The position numbers and the translations under genes were made by a program. Shown here one piece after another: positions 1 through 6,701 of a DNA stretch of 8,888 nt (the stretch's first letter is position 1; each line of letters opens with the position of its first letter). Origin of the DNA: Candidatus Levyibacteriota bacterium (GTDB lineage Bacteria > Patescibacteriota > Microgenomatia > Levybacterales > UBA12049); contig JAHFKE010000042.1 in NCBI GenBank assembly GCA_023245515.1, positions 1-8,888 on the forward strand. Direction: 5' to 3'. The notes under the pieces are model-generated. The model made no database searches and had not been told where the DNA came from. It saw nothing but the letters and a program-made list of their open reading frames with translations.

Positions 1-339
1 TTTTGAGAAATCAAGAATCTTTTCAGCTTGACTCTGATATGTCTTAAAGTTTTCTCTGATTTCTTTGACAGTTAAAGCAGGTCGTTCGGACTCTTTGTCT
101 GATGTATCTCCGATGAGTGCAGTAAAGTCGCCGATGATGAAGGTCACGTTATGTCCCGCTTCCGCGAATGCTTGAAGCTTGCGAAGGACTACGGCATGAC
201 CTAAATGAATTCTCGTCGAAGTAGGATCAATGCCGAGATAGACATTGAGTTTTTTGCCGGCGCTTAGCTTTTTTTCAAGCTCCTCCTTATTTGCGATGAT
301 ATTTGCGACACCTCGTGTCAGTAGTTCTTCAGTTTCCAT
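1..339 (-). CDS. tyrS: Tyrosyl-tRNA synthetase, N-terminal part (3' end outside window)
   Basis: A class I aminoacyl-tRNA synthetase that attaches tyrosine to tRNA-Tyr in the cytoplasm. The window holds the first 113 codons; the rest lies beyond base 1. Visible landmarks are the tyrosine-pocket strand YLGIDPT (residues 34-40) and the HIGH-type ATP-binding signature HLGH (45-48). After these come the Rossmann-fold segments NVTFIIGDFTALIGD (64-78) and TSDKESERPALT (79-90), both typical of bacterial TyrS. The KMSKS loop, the anticodon-binding domain and the S4 domain are not visible because of truncation. The ATG at 337-339 is chosen because the protein aligns with TyrS from its start and because an extended -10 box lies exactly six bases upstream, implying a leaderless mRNA. 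The gene follows the unknown His-rich gene by 33 bases on the same strand, but its own promoter suggests separate control. Confidence 0.95.
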   Translation of the reverse strand, partial: METEELLTRGVANIIANKEELEKKLSAGKKLNVYLGIDPTSTRIHLGHAVVLRKLQAFAEAGHNVTFIIGDFTALIGDTSDKESERPALTVKEIRENFKTYQSQAEKILDFSK

Positions 340-345
340 AGTAGA

Positions 346-354
346 AGTATAGCA
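346..354 (-). promoter_or_regulatory. Extended -10 promoter of tyrS, positioned for a leaderless transcript
   Basis: On the minus strand these bases read TGCTATACT, an extended -10 element (TGn plus a hexamer one mismatch from TATAAT). Six bases separate the hexamer from the tyrS ATG, so the expected start of transcription falls on the A of the start codon. I see no good -35 hexamer at the usual distance, which is common for extended -10 promoters. No Shine-Dalgarno sequence is present. Confidence 0.6.
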
Positions 355-372
355 CAAAATTAAGACTCTCCA

Positions 373-927
373 TCAGCTTCCACAGTTGTCACTTTTTTTC
401 TCAACTTGCTCAATATGAGACTTTGTTACTGCCTGCTTGAGATACCTAGTAATATTTTCATTTTTACCATTAAATATGACTAGGCTGTCATATGGCTTGA
501 TGGGTTGATTTTGAAAGTCTGGTATCTTTTTGCCATTGATATACCCCTCTACATCGGCGTAATCAATCTTATATGCAAGATTGGTGAACAAATCTTTCCA
601 TGCTGCGCCTTCTCTGTGTACGTGGACAACATCTCCCACGAAATCATGGAGGTGTGCCTTTTCGATTTGCTGTTCTGCTTCTGTTTCTTTCTCGTTTGCA
701 GGCGCATTACCGCAGGGCTTTGCATGCATGTATTGTATCCCTGAGAAATCTTCTATTTTATTATTCTTAATCACAATAAATCCGGCGTGATAATGGATGG
801 CTTTGGGCGGAAAGTACTTTGCTTTCAGCATGAAGCCAAACCAGATGGTGAGTGCAATAAAAAGCGGTACGATAATGTAAAGTAATTTTCGGGAGATACT
901 TGCTTGGGGCTTCTGTGTGTCAGTCAT
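373..927 (-). CDS. Membrane-anchored His/Cys-rich protein, probable metal binder, function unknown
   Basis: I do not recognise a named family for this 184-residue protein. A short polar N-terminus is followed by one hydrophobic segment (about residues 13-34), so it is probably a single-pass membrane protein with its bulk outside the cytoplasm. The outer part has a striking set of possible metal ligands: HYH (45-47), H68 and C72, HLH (92-94), HVH (102-104) and a C-terminal C182. Between C72 and HLH lies a Glu-rich, probably helical stretch. The C-terminal third (about 125-155) looks like a small beta domain with a GYINGKK turn. Binding of copper, zinc or a similar metal is inference from the His pairs. 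The start at 925-927 is supported by an extended -10 box nine bases upstream. It is transcribed divergently from the penicillin-binding protein and lies 33 bases before tyrS. Ends with TGA. Confidence 0.8.
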   Translation of the reverse strand: MTDTQKPQASISRKLLYIIVPLFIALTIWFGFMLKAKYFPPKAIHYHAGFIVIKNNKIEDFSGIQYMHAKPCGNAPANEKETEAEQQIEKAHLHDFVGDVVHVHREGAAWKDLFTNLAYKIDYADVEGYINGKKIPDFQNQPIKPYDSLVIFNGKNENITRYLKQAVTKSHIEQVEKKSDNCGS

Positions 928-936
928 GCTCTCTAC

Positions 937-945
937 ATTATATCA
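937..945 (-). promoter_or_regulatory. Extended -10 promoter of the His-rich membrane protein gene
   Basis: The minus strand reads TGATATAAT, a perfect TATAAT with the TGn extension. Nine bases lie between the hexamer and the ATG at 927, so the predicted 5' leader is only about three bases. The weak -35 position (TTATAA on the minus strand, 965-960) overlaps the -10 box of the divergent gene. Confidence 0.65.
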
Positions 946-957
946 TTACTTAAGCTG

Positions 958-966
958 TGTTATAAT
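958..966 (+). promoter_or_regulatory. Extended -10 promoter of the penicillin-binding protein gene
   Basis: The plus strand reads TGTTATAAT, a perfect TATAAT with the TGn extension. Thirteen bases separate it from the ATG at 980, giving a predicted leader of about seven bases, too short for a normal Shine-Dalgarno site, and none is seen. This position argues against a start at 917, which would lie upstream of the promoter. Confidence 0.65.
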
Positions 967-979
967 ATATATCACTTCT

Positions 980-3280
980 ATGGATTATAAAGCTTCGAGG
1001 CGAAGGGGGTTCAGGTCAAGTAGGCGGAAAATGGGTTTTAAGCTCCCGAATATATTTGTTTTCAGCACTATTCTCAAGGTTCTCTTCTTTGGTCTCGTTG
1101 GGCTTGTTGTCCTCATCCCCCTTCTTTTCCTTTGGTATAGCCACGATCTGCCCACGCCTGGGAAATTGGTAGTTTCAAAGTATAAGGATGCGACGAGAAT
1201 CTATGACCGGAAGGGCAAGCTCCTCTTCTCAGTGTATCAGGAGGAGAATCGAACCTATGTGAAGCTTGATCAAATCCCCAAACAACTCCAAGAGGCGACT
1301 ATTTCTATTGAGGATAAAGACTTTTATAAAAATAAGGGATTCTCTCCGCTCGCCTATCTTCGTGTTGTTAAAAATGCTCTTTTGGGACGGGGGCTTGCAG
1401 GTGCTTCTACGATCAGTCAGCAGTTAGTAAAAAATGTTTTACTTGACGGCAAGCGTACTCCTGCTAGAAAGATTAAGGAGCTCATCCTATCGATTCAGGT
1501 TAATCAGAGATACAGTAAGGATGAGATTTTAGAAATGTACCTGAATAATATTCCATATGGAGGAAGTGCCATTGGTGTAGAGGCGGCCTCTGAGACATAT
1601 TTTGGTAAAAAAGCAAAGGAGCTTGATTTGGCTCAATCTGCTTTCTTGGCAGGTTTGCCGCAGAGCCCCAGCGTCTACTCGCCATTCAGCGGTAATAAAT
1701 ACTATATTGATAGAACTGAATCAGTCTTGAAGCGGATGTTTGATGATGAAAAGATTACCAAAGATGAGAGGGATGAGGCGCTTTCTGAAATTAAAAAATA
1801 CTCATTTAAGAGAGAAAATACTTCAGGGATTAAAGCCCCTCATTTCGTGATGTATGTAAAGGAGTTGTTAGCTCAGCAGTTCGGCGAGCAAATGGTAGGC
1901 GTCGGAGGACTTCAGGTCACGACATCGCTTGATTATGATTTGCAGGAAAAAGCTGAAAAGATAGTTAAAGAAGAAGTCGATAAATTGAAAGCCTATAAGG
2001 CGACCAATGGAGCAGCCGTAGTATCTGATCCAAAGACAGGTGAGATTCTCGCCATGGTCGGGAGCAAAGATTATTTTGATGAAAAAAATGAAGGTAATTT
2101 TAATGTCACAACTTCTAACACTCGTCAGCCGGGGTCATCAATGAAGCCGATCATGTACGCGACTGCACTGGAAAAAGGCTACACGGCTTCGACTATGATT
2201 ATGGATGTCAAAACAGAATTCCCGACCGATGATCCAACAGCCCCGATTTATACGCCTGTTAACTATGACGGGAAATTTAACGGTTTGGTGCAGCTGCGTT
2301 TTGCTCTGGGTAATTCGCTCAATATTCCGGCAGTGAAAATGCTGGCGAGAGTTGGCATAGGGCCGGTTATGAAAAAAGCATATGAGATGGGCATTGAAAA
2401 TTGGCAGCCAACATCCAAAAATCAGGCCAATGTGGGACTATCTCTTGTTCTTGGAGGACGCGAAACCTCCCTTCTCAATGAGGTAACGGCATATGGGGTC
2501 TTTGCTAACAAAGGAGTTCGTCAGGATCCCGTGAGCATATTAAAAGTAACTGACAATAAAGGTAAAACAGTATATGAGCGCAAGAAAACAGAAGGGAAAA
2601 AGGTGCTTTCAGAAGAAGTAGCATTTTTGATCTCTCATATTCTTCTTGACAATAATGCTCGCTCTTTAGCTTTTGGCCCAAGTTCATGGCTCAATATTCC
2701 TGGCAGAACAGTGGCCGTCAAAACAGGTACAACGGATGAAAAAAGAGATAACTGGACATTTGGCTATACGCCCTCTTATGTCGTAGGAGTTTGGGTGGGT
2801 AATAATGACAATACGCCAATGAATGCGGCCATCGCTTCAGGTATCACGGGGGCTTCTCCGATCTGGAATAAGATTATGACTCTTGTATTGAAGCATACTC
2901 CCGAAGAGTCTTTCGCCAAGCCGGATAATGTCGTTGCTCTTCAGGTAGATTCTTTTGCCGGCGGGCTGCCCCATGGAGGACAGTCAACCAGGTCTGAATA
3001 TTTCATCAAAGGAACGGAGCCGACTTTTGAGTCCCCTATTTATAAAAGCAAAGACGGGAAAAATTACTACGTCTTCAAAGAAGATGATCCGGTGTCAACC
3101 GATGGACAAAACCGTTGGCAGAAAGGCATCGATGAATGGATAAAGCAATTTCACAAAGATGAGGAGGTGTACAATCCTCCTGATGAGCTGAAGAATGAGC
3201 ATAAAGATGGAGATAATCCAACAGCAACTCCCGCAGTGCAGGGAGCAGAAACAACGCCTACTTTAACGCCAACACCTTAA
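980..3280 (+). CDS. Class A penicillin-binding protein (bifunctional transglycosylase/transpeptidase)
   Basis: It polymerises lipid II glycan strands and cross-links their peptides at the outer face of the cytoplasmic membrane. It is 766 residues, in the usual PBP1A range. A basic cytoplasmic tail (RRRGFRSSRRK) precedes one membrane segment (about 25-52). The GT51 domain (about 75-250) shows EDKDFY with probable catalytic E111, GASTISQQ (141-148), RKIKE (163-167) and EILEMYLN (182-189). The penicillin-binding domain (about 345-640) shows SSMK with nucleophile S386, SLN (446-448) and KTG (581-583). A C-terminal region follows, ending in a low-complexity Thr/Pro/Ala tail (about 747-766). Position 118 is Asn where many GT51 enzymes have His in EDxxFxxH. 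I chose the ATG at 980 because an extended -10 box at 958-966 would otherwise lie inside the gene; ATG at 1031 is an alternative. Its stop overlaps that of convergent pheT. Confidence 0.93.
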   Translation: MDYKASRRRGFRSSRRKMGFKLPNIFVFSTILKVLFFGLVGLVVLIPLLFLWYSHDLPTPGKLVVSKYKDATRIYDRKGKLLFSVYQEENRTYVKLDQIPKQLQEATISIEDKDFYKNKGFSPLAYLRVVKNALLGRGLAGASTISQQLVKNVLLDGKRTPARKIKELILSIQVNQRYSKDEILEMYLNNIPYGGSAIGVEAASETYFGKKAKELDLAQSAFLAGLPQSPSVYSPFSGNKYYIDRTESVLKRMFDDEKITKDERDEALSEIKKYSFKRENTSGIKAPHFVMYVKELLAQQFGEQMVGVGGLQVTTSLDYDLQEKAEKIVKEEVDKLKAYKATNGAAVVSDPKTGEILAMVGSKDYFDEKNEGNFNVTTSNTRQPGSSMKPIMYATALEKGYTASTMIMDVKTEFPTDDPTAPIYTPVNYDGKFNGLVQLRFALGNSLNIPAVKMLARVGIGPVMKKAYEMGIENWQPTSKNQANVGLSLVLGGRETSLLNEVTAYGVFANKGVRQDPVSILKVTDNKGKTVYERKKTEGKKVLSEEVAFLISHILLDNNARSLAFGPSSWLNIPGRTVAVKTGTTDEKRDNWTFGYTPSYVVGVWVGNNDNTPMNAAIASGITGASPIWNKIMTLVLKHTPEESFAKPDNVVALQVDSFAGGLPHGGQSTRSEYFIKGTEPTFESPIYKSKDGKNYYVFKEDDPVSTDGQNRWQKGIDEWIKQFHKDEEVYNPPDELKNEHKDGDNPTATPAVQGAETTPTLTPTP

Positions 3281-5226
3281 TATACTATTGTTGCATCAAA
3301 TTTTTCTTTTAGTTCTTTAAGAATTTTTTTACGGATGTCCCCTACTTCTTCATTAGTCAGATTTTTTGTGTAGCTCTGATAGATAATATGAAATGTCCGA
3401 TTACCTTTATACTTATCAAGTAGTGAAACATCAGTTATCAGTGAGCTCTGCTTCTTGATGCTTTCTATAAGGCCTCCTGTCAGAATATTTGCAGGTGCAA
3501 TTATCGCAAGATCTTCAACGACGGGGGGATACTTACTGCTTGGATTGTACACTTTCTTGAGCGTCGCGTGTTTTAAGATTACACTAAATTCGAGTTCGAA
3601 ATCGACAGTGTTATTATCGAGAACTTCGATATCGCCCAAGTAGTCTTTATCAACAAAAACACTTGCGCCGTCCCCTCCCCTTTCCAGGTTTTTAAACGTC
3701 AGATTTTTAATACCAAGGTCGCTCAACAATTGTTCGATAACGCCTTTGACTTCGTAAAAGGATACTTTTGGTTTTTTGAGAACTCCTGCCAATTTTAGTC
3801 TTTCGTCAGGAAGGTTATTTGTTCGTTGTGCATAGATATTAGCGAGTTCAAATATTTTTATGTTGTCGTAGCTTTTATTTTTAGTGACAACTTGCAAGAG
3901 ACTTGGGACGAGGGTGCGGCGCATGTATGCTGTATCTTCTGAAAGAGGATTTTGAATCGTTACTGCACTTTCCAGTGGCCCTTCATAAAGTGATTCCGAT
4001 ACCATAGAATAGGTGTAGACTTCTGTGAACCCCCAGTATTTGAGAGCGTCTTTAATGCGATCTTCCCAGAAGAATTTACTTGTCTCATTTTTTATTACTG
4101 CTGTTGTAAGAGGTGGAATGATATTGGGAATATTATGATAGCCATATACTCTGGCAATTTCTTCAATCACGTCTTCCGGAATGGCTATGTCACCTGCTCT
4201 GAATGAGGGAGGTGTAACGAGTAATTTTTCATCTTTCTTCTCAACGCTAAATCCAAGATTCACTAATATGTCCTGAGACTTTTTAAGAGGAATAGATATG
4301 CCGATGAGGTTTTGAATTTGCTGCTGTGTAACTGTGACTGTCTTTGGTTTGATCTTGTTGGGATAGATGTCTACAATTTTTGAAATTACTTTTCCATCTG
4401 CAATTTTTTCAAAGAGTTCGATACCATAGAGTAATGCGTCGTATGCCAGTTCGGGATCGACGGTTTTCTCATTGAGCACTGCAGCTTCTGATCTTATTCC
4501 AAGTCTCATGGAAGTTTTACGGATTCGATTCGGGTCCACATTATCTATGAAGAATAAAATTCGTTTTGTTTGGTCAGTCACTACACTATTCTCAAGTCCC
4601 ATGACACCAAGTAGGTCAACGATTTGACCTTTATCATTTTCGGCAACGATATCTCCACCCTGGAGCTTAAAAGTTTTTTGATCAAGAGTCGTAATTTCTT
4701 CGCCCTTTTTTGACTCACGAATGGTGAGTGTTTTTGTATCCAATCTATTGTAATCGAAGACATGCGTTGGGTGTCCCACGGCCCGCATCACATAGTTGGT
4801 TACATCAATAAGGTTATTAAGACTTCTTATGTCGGTTGATTCCAGACGCTCTTTTATTGCCTTTGGAGATGGTCTCACTGCTACCTCCATGACCACTGCC
4901 ATCACTCTATTGACCAAGTGGGGATCATTCTTAATCTCTATGGAAACTTCATTACTCGTTTTTGGGGACTTGATTGTACGCGGAGTGAAGACAGCGTGTA
5001 TGTCATTTTCTATGAGAACTGCTGCTGTCTCACGAGCCAGTCCTATGACCGACATCAATTCAGGCCTATTAGTCGTTACCTCAATATCATAAACAAAATC
5101 TGATCCATACTTCTCCAGTCTCTCCACAGAGACACTTGTTAACGATAACTTTTCAGCAATCTGCTTAGGAGTTGCTTTTGTTACAACATATTCTCTTAGC
5201 CAACTGTCTAATATTTTAATATTCAT
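3277..5226 (-). CDS. pheT: Phenylalanyl-tRNA synthetase beta subunit, lacking the tRNA-binding OB domain
   Basis: Beta chain of the cytoplasmic alpha2-beta2 PheRS, carrying the domain that edits tyrosine misloaded on tRNA-Phe. It is 649 residues, against roughly 790 for the usual bacterial form. The N-terminal B1 part (WLREYV, 9-14; DIEVTTNRPELMSVIGLARETA, 47-68) is continuous, so the roughly 110-residue EMAP-like OB domain normally inserted near residue 40 is absent. Then come the B3/B4 editing domain (about 95-285, with GHPTHVFD 151-158 and LLGVMG 205-210), B5 (about 293-375, with DVIEEIARVYGY), a catalytic-like core (about 385-550) and an intact C-terminal FDX-ACB anticodon-binding domain (about 557-649, SKYPPVVEDLAI). 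I chose the ATG at 5226, four bases after the acetyltransferase stop, because the family starts at MNIKILDSWL. An upstream ATG at 5256 would overlap the previous gene. No Shine-Dalgarno site is seen. Confidence 0.95.
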   Translation of the reverse strand: MNIKILDSWLREYVVTKATPKQIAEKLSLTSVSVERLEKYGSDFVYDIEVTTNRPELMSVIGLARETAAVLIENDIHAVFTPRTIKSPKTSNEVSIEIKNDPHLVNRVMAVVMEVAVRPSPKAIKERLESTDIRSLNNLIDVTNYVMRAVGHPTHVFDYNRLDTKTLTIRESKKGEEITTLDQKTFKLQGGDIVAENDKGQIVDLLGVMGLENSVVTDQTKRILFFIDNVDPNRIRKTSMRLGIRSEAAVLNEKTVDPELAYDALLYGIELFEKIADGKVISKIVDIYPNKIKPKTVTVTQQQIQNLIGISIPLKKSQDILVNLGFSVEKKDEKLLVTPPSFRAGDIAIPEDVIEEIARVYGYHNIPNIIPPLTTAVIKNETSKFFWEDRIKDALKYWGFTEVYTYSMVSESLYEGPLESAVTIQNPLSEDTAYMRRTLVPSLLQVVTKNKSYDNIKIFELANIYAQRTNNLPDERLKLAGVLKKPKVSFYEVKGVIEQLLSDLGIKNLTFKNLERGGDGASVFVDKDYLGDIEVLDNNTVDFELEFSVILKHATLKKVYNPSSKYPPVVEDLAIIAPANILTGGLIESIKKQSSLITDVSLLDKYKGNRTFHIIYQSYTKNLTNEEVGDIRKKILKELKEKFDATIVY

Positions 5227-5230
5227 AATG

Positions 5231-5653
5231 TTAAATAAATTTACTGTATGCGACAAAGTCGCGATTTATATAATGATTTGGTAAATCTGCTGTTTTGACC
5301 ATGCCAAAATTTTTGTAAAAATCTTCTGCTTTCCAGCCCTTGCCTGTTATTAAGTATAGTTTATGAGCGTCATTCTTTTTTGCTATTTCTTCTGTTTTAG
5401 TTAATAGTGCTTTGCCAATTCCTTTTCCTCTTTCTGTAGAGGATACAATTAAAGTCTGTATATCTGCTACGCCAACTTTTATACTGAATTCTATGACACC
5501 AATCATTTCTGTTTTTTCATAGGCGACGACTACAAATTTTTTGGATGACCAATCAAGTATTTTTCCATAATGTTCTTGATCTGCAATGTCCCATTCTCTT
5601 TTTTCAAAATCTCTAATTTTTTTATTGTGTTTTTTTAAGACTTTTAGTTTCAT
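5231..5653 (-). CDS. GNAT-family N-acetyltransferase
   Basis: A 140-residue protein of the GNAT fold, which moves an acetyl group from acetyl-CoA to an amine. The core motif is clear: a beta strand IQTLIV (65-70) leads into the pyrophosphate-binding loop RGKGIG (75-80) and the helix KALLTKTEEIAKKN. The strand KLYLITG (98-104) and the segment AEDFYKNFGM (109-118) follow, typical of the fold's C-terminal half. The substrate cannot be told from sequence. The gene sits between pheS and pheT with four-base gaps on both sides, so it is almost certainly co-transcribed and perhaps translationally coupled with them. A link to PheRS or to amino acid handling is therefore possible but only inferred. The ATG at 5651-5653 lacks a Shine-Dalgarno site, like its neighbours. 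Confidence 0.88.
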   Translation of the reverse strand: MKLKVLKKHNKKIRDFEKREWDIADQEHYGKILDWSSKKFVVVAYEKTEMIGVIEFSIKVGVADIQTLIVSSTERGKGIGKALLTKTEEIAKKNDAHKLYLITGKGWKAEDFYKNFGMVKTADLPNHYINRDFVAYSKFI

Positions 5654-5657
5654 AAGA

Positions 5658-6689
5658 TTAAAATTGTTTCAAAAAATCTAAGTCATTTCCATACAAAATA
5701 CGTAGGTCATCGATTTGTATCCCTTCTTTCATCATCAGAATGCGTTCAACTCCCCAGCCGAAAGCAAAGCCTGTGTATTTTTGAGGATCGATGCCTCCAA
5801 ATTTTAGAACGTTTGGATGCACCATTCCTGCACCGCCCATTTCGAGCCAGCCCTCTTTGCACAGCTTGCACCCTTTGCCAAAACAAATACCGCAAGAGAT
5901 GTCGACTTCAAACGAGGGTTCAGTAAATTGGAAATGATAAGGGCGGATTCTCGCTATGCGATCTTTACCAAAATATGATTTGACGAAATAATCAAGAGTT
6001 CCCTTTAAGTGAGTGATGGAGATATCTTGTCCAATTACTACTCCCTCAAACTGATGGAACATTTGTGTATGGCTTACATCTGATTGTCTACGATAGCATT
6101 TGGCGATATTAAGCATTTTAATAGGGAGTTGTTTTTTTTGCATTTCCCGAACTTGTCCGGATGATGTGTGGGGAGTCAGTACGACAGGACCCATTTTGGA
6201 GTCAGGTTGTTGTTTGATGAAAAAAGTTTCCCAGTCGTCTCTGGCAGGATGATCATCTGGAAAGTTCAGTGAGGTGAAAGCATACCAGTCCCATTCGACC
6301 TCAGGATAACGTTCTCTTGTAAATCCGATATGTCCGAAAATTGTTGTGATTTCTCGGATGGCCTGGGTGACGAGATGGAGGTGGCCGAGCGGTGGCTTGA
6401 TACCTGGTTCGGTGACATCAAGCGATTGATGCTTACTCTTGCCTTTTTTTGTAAGCTCGTCTGATTTTTGCTTGATCGTATTTTCTATTATTCGCTTAAC
6501 CTCATTTGCTACTTTTCCAGCTTCAGGCTTTTCTTCGGCAGAGAGTTTGGTAACTTCTTTAAAGAGAAGAGTTAATTCGCCGTTTTTACCCAGAAATTGG
6601 ATTCTTATTTCCTCAAGTTCTGTGAGCGACTCAGTATCAAGAATGAGAGAGAGGGCGCTATTTTTCAGGTCCAAGAATTGTTCTTCCAT
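5658..6689 (-). CDS. pheS: Phenylalanyl-tRNA synthetase alpha subunit
   Basis: The catalytic alpha chain of PheRS, which activates phenylalanine with ATP and transfers it to tRNA-Phe. At 343 residues it is of normal length. An N-terminal coiled-coil region (about 1-90) precedes the class II catalytic core. The core shows DDHPARD (145-151), HTSSGQVR (174-181), motif 2 in KCYRRQSDVSHTQMFHQFEG (197-216) and motif 3 in GFAFGWGVERI (307-317). The stretch 265-280 holds four cysteines (C266, C269, C274, C277) in a CxxC...CxxC knuckle, likely binding zinc; several bacterial PheS proteins have such a loop, while the E. coli type does not. The start at 6687-6689 lies seven bases after the stop of the upstream fusion gene. 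A TATAAT on the coding strand ends six bases before the ATG, which could give an internal leaderless transcript. Confidence 0.97.
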   Translation of the reverse strand: MEEQFLDLKNSALSLILDTESLTELEEIRIQFLGKNGELTLLFKEVTKLSAEEKPEAGKVANEVKRIIENTIKQKSDELTKKGKSKHQSLDVTEPGIKPPLGHLHLVTQAIREITTIFGHIGFTRERYPEVEWDWYAFTSLNFPDDHPARDDWETFFIKQQPDSKMGPVVLTPHTSSGQVREMQKKQLPIKMLNIAKCYRRQSDVSHTQMFHQFEGVVIGQDISITHLKGTLDYFVKSYFGKDRIARIRPYHFQFTEPSFEVDISCGICFGKGCKLCKEGWLEMGGAGMVHPNVLKFGGIDPQKYTGFAFGWGVERILMMKEGIQIDDLRILYGNDLDFLKQF

Positions 6690-6695
6690 GAATTA

Positions 6696-6701
6696 ATTAT
6701 A
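6696..6701 (-). promoter_or_regulatory. Possible internal leaderless promoter for pheS
   Basis: The minus strand has a perfect TATAAT overlapping the stop codon of the upstream tyrA-pheA gene. Exactly six bases separate it from the pheS ATG, the same spacing as at tyrS, which would put the transcription start on the start codon. It lacks the TGn extension and I see no -35 box, so in AT-rich sequence it may be chance. Confidence 0.35.

Larger units (their letters stand above)
937..966. promoter_or_regulatory. Dyad-symmetric divergent promoter or possible operator
   Basis: This 30-base segment is an imperfect palindrome centred on CTTAAG (949-954), with 11 of 15 base pairs symmetric. Its arms are the two opposed -10 hexamers (937-942 for the minus strand, 961-966 for the plus strand), separated by 18 bases. 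Each -10 box sits where the other promoter's -35 box would be, so the two promoters should compete for polymerase. The symmetry could also mark a regulator's binding site; the sequence alone cannot decide. Confidence 0.5.

Noticed and set aside
339..375. The His-rich protein frame is in phase with tyrS, and only one TGA separates them, suggesting UGA readthrough or a recoded UGA as in Gracilibacteria.
   Set aside because: None of the long genes has an in-frame TGA, so the code looks standard, and tyrS has its own -10 box inside the gap.
505..790. Two plus-strand open frames opposite the His-rich membrane protein gene.
   Set aside because: They are antisense shadows with no recognisable domain, and the minus-strand gene has a promoter and a coherent protein.
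3311..3330. A TTCTTTAAGAA inverted repeat followed by a run of T on the plus strand, resembling a terminator for the penicillin-binding protein gene.
   Set aside because: The stem has only about three to four A/T-rich pairs once a loop is allowed, and it lies within conserved pheT coding sequence. It is too weak to call.
4796..5103. Plus-strand open frames inside pheT.
   Set aside because: pheT is unambiguous on the other strand; these frames have no domain, promoter or start context.
5227..5256. Upstream ATG at 5256 as the pheT start.
   Set aside because: It would overlap the acetyltransferase by 26 bases and adds ten residues not matching the PheT N-terminus, which begins at MNIKILDSWL.
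6439..6696. An 85-codon plus-strand frame opposite the start of pheS.
   Set aside because: Its Ser/Arg-rich composition mirrors the complement of the pheS coiled-coil region, and no function is visible.
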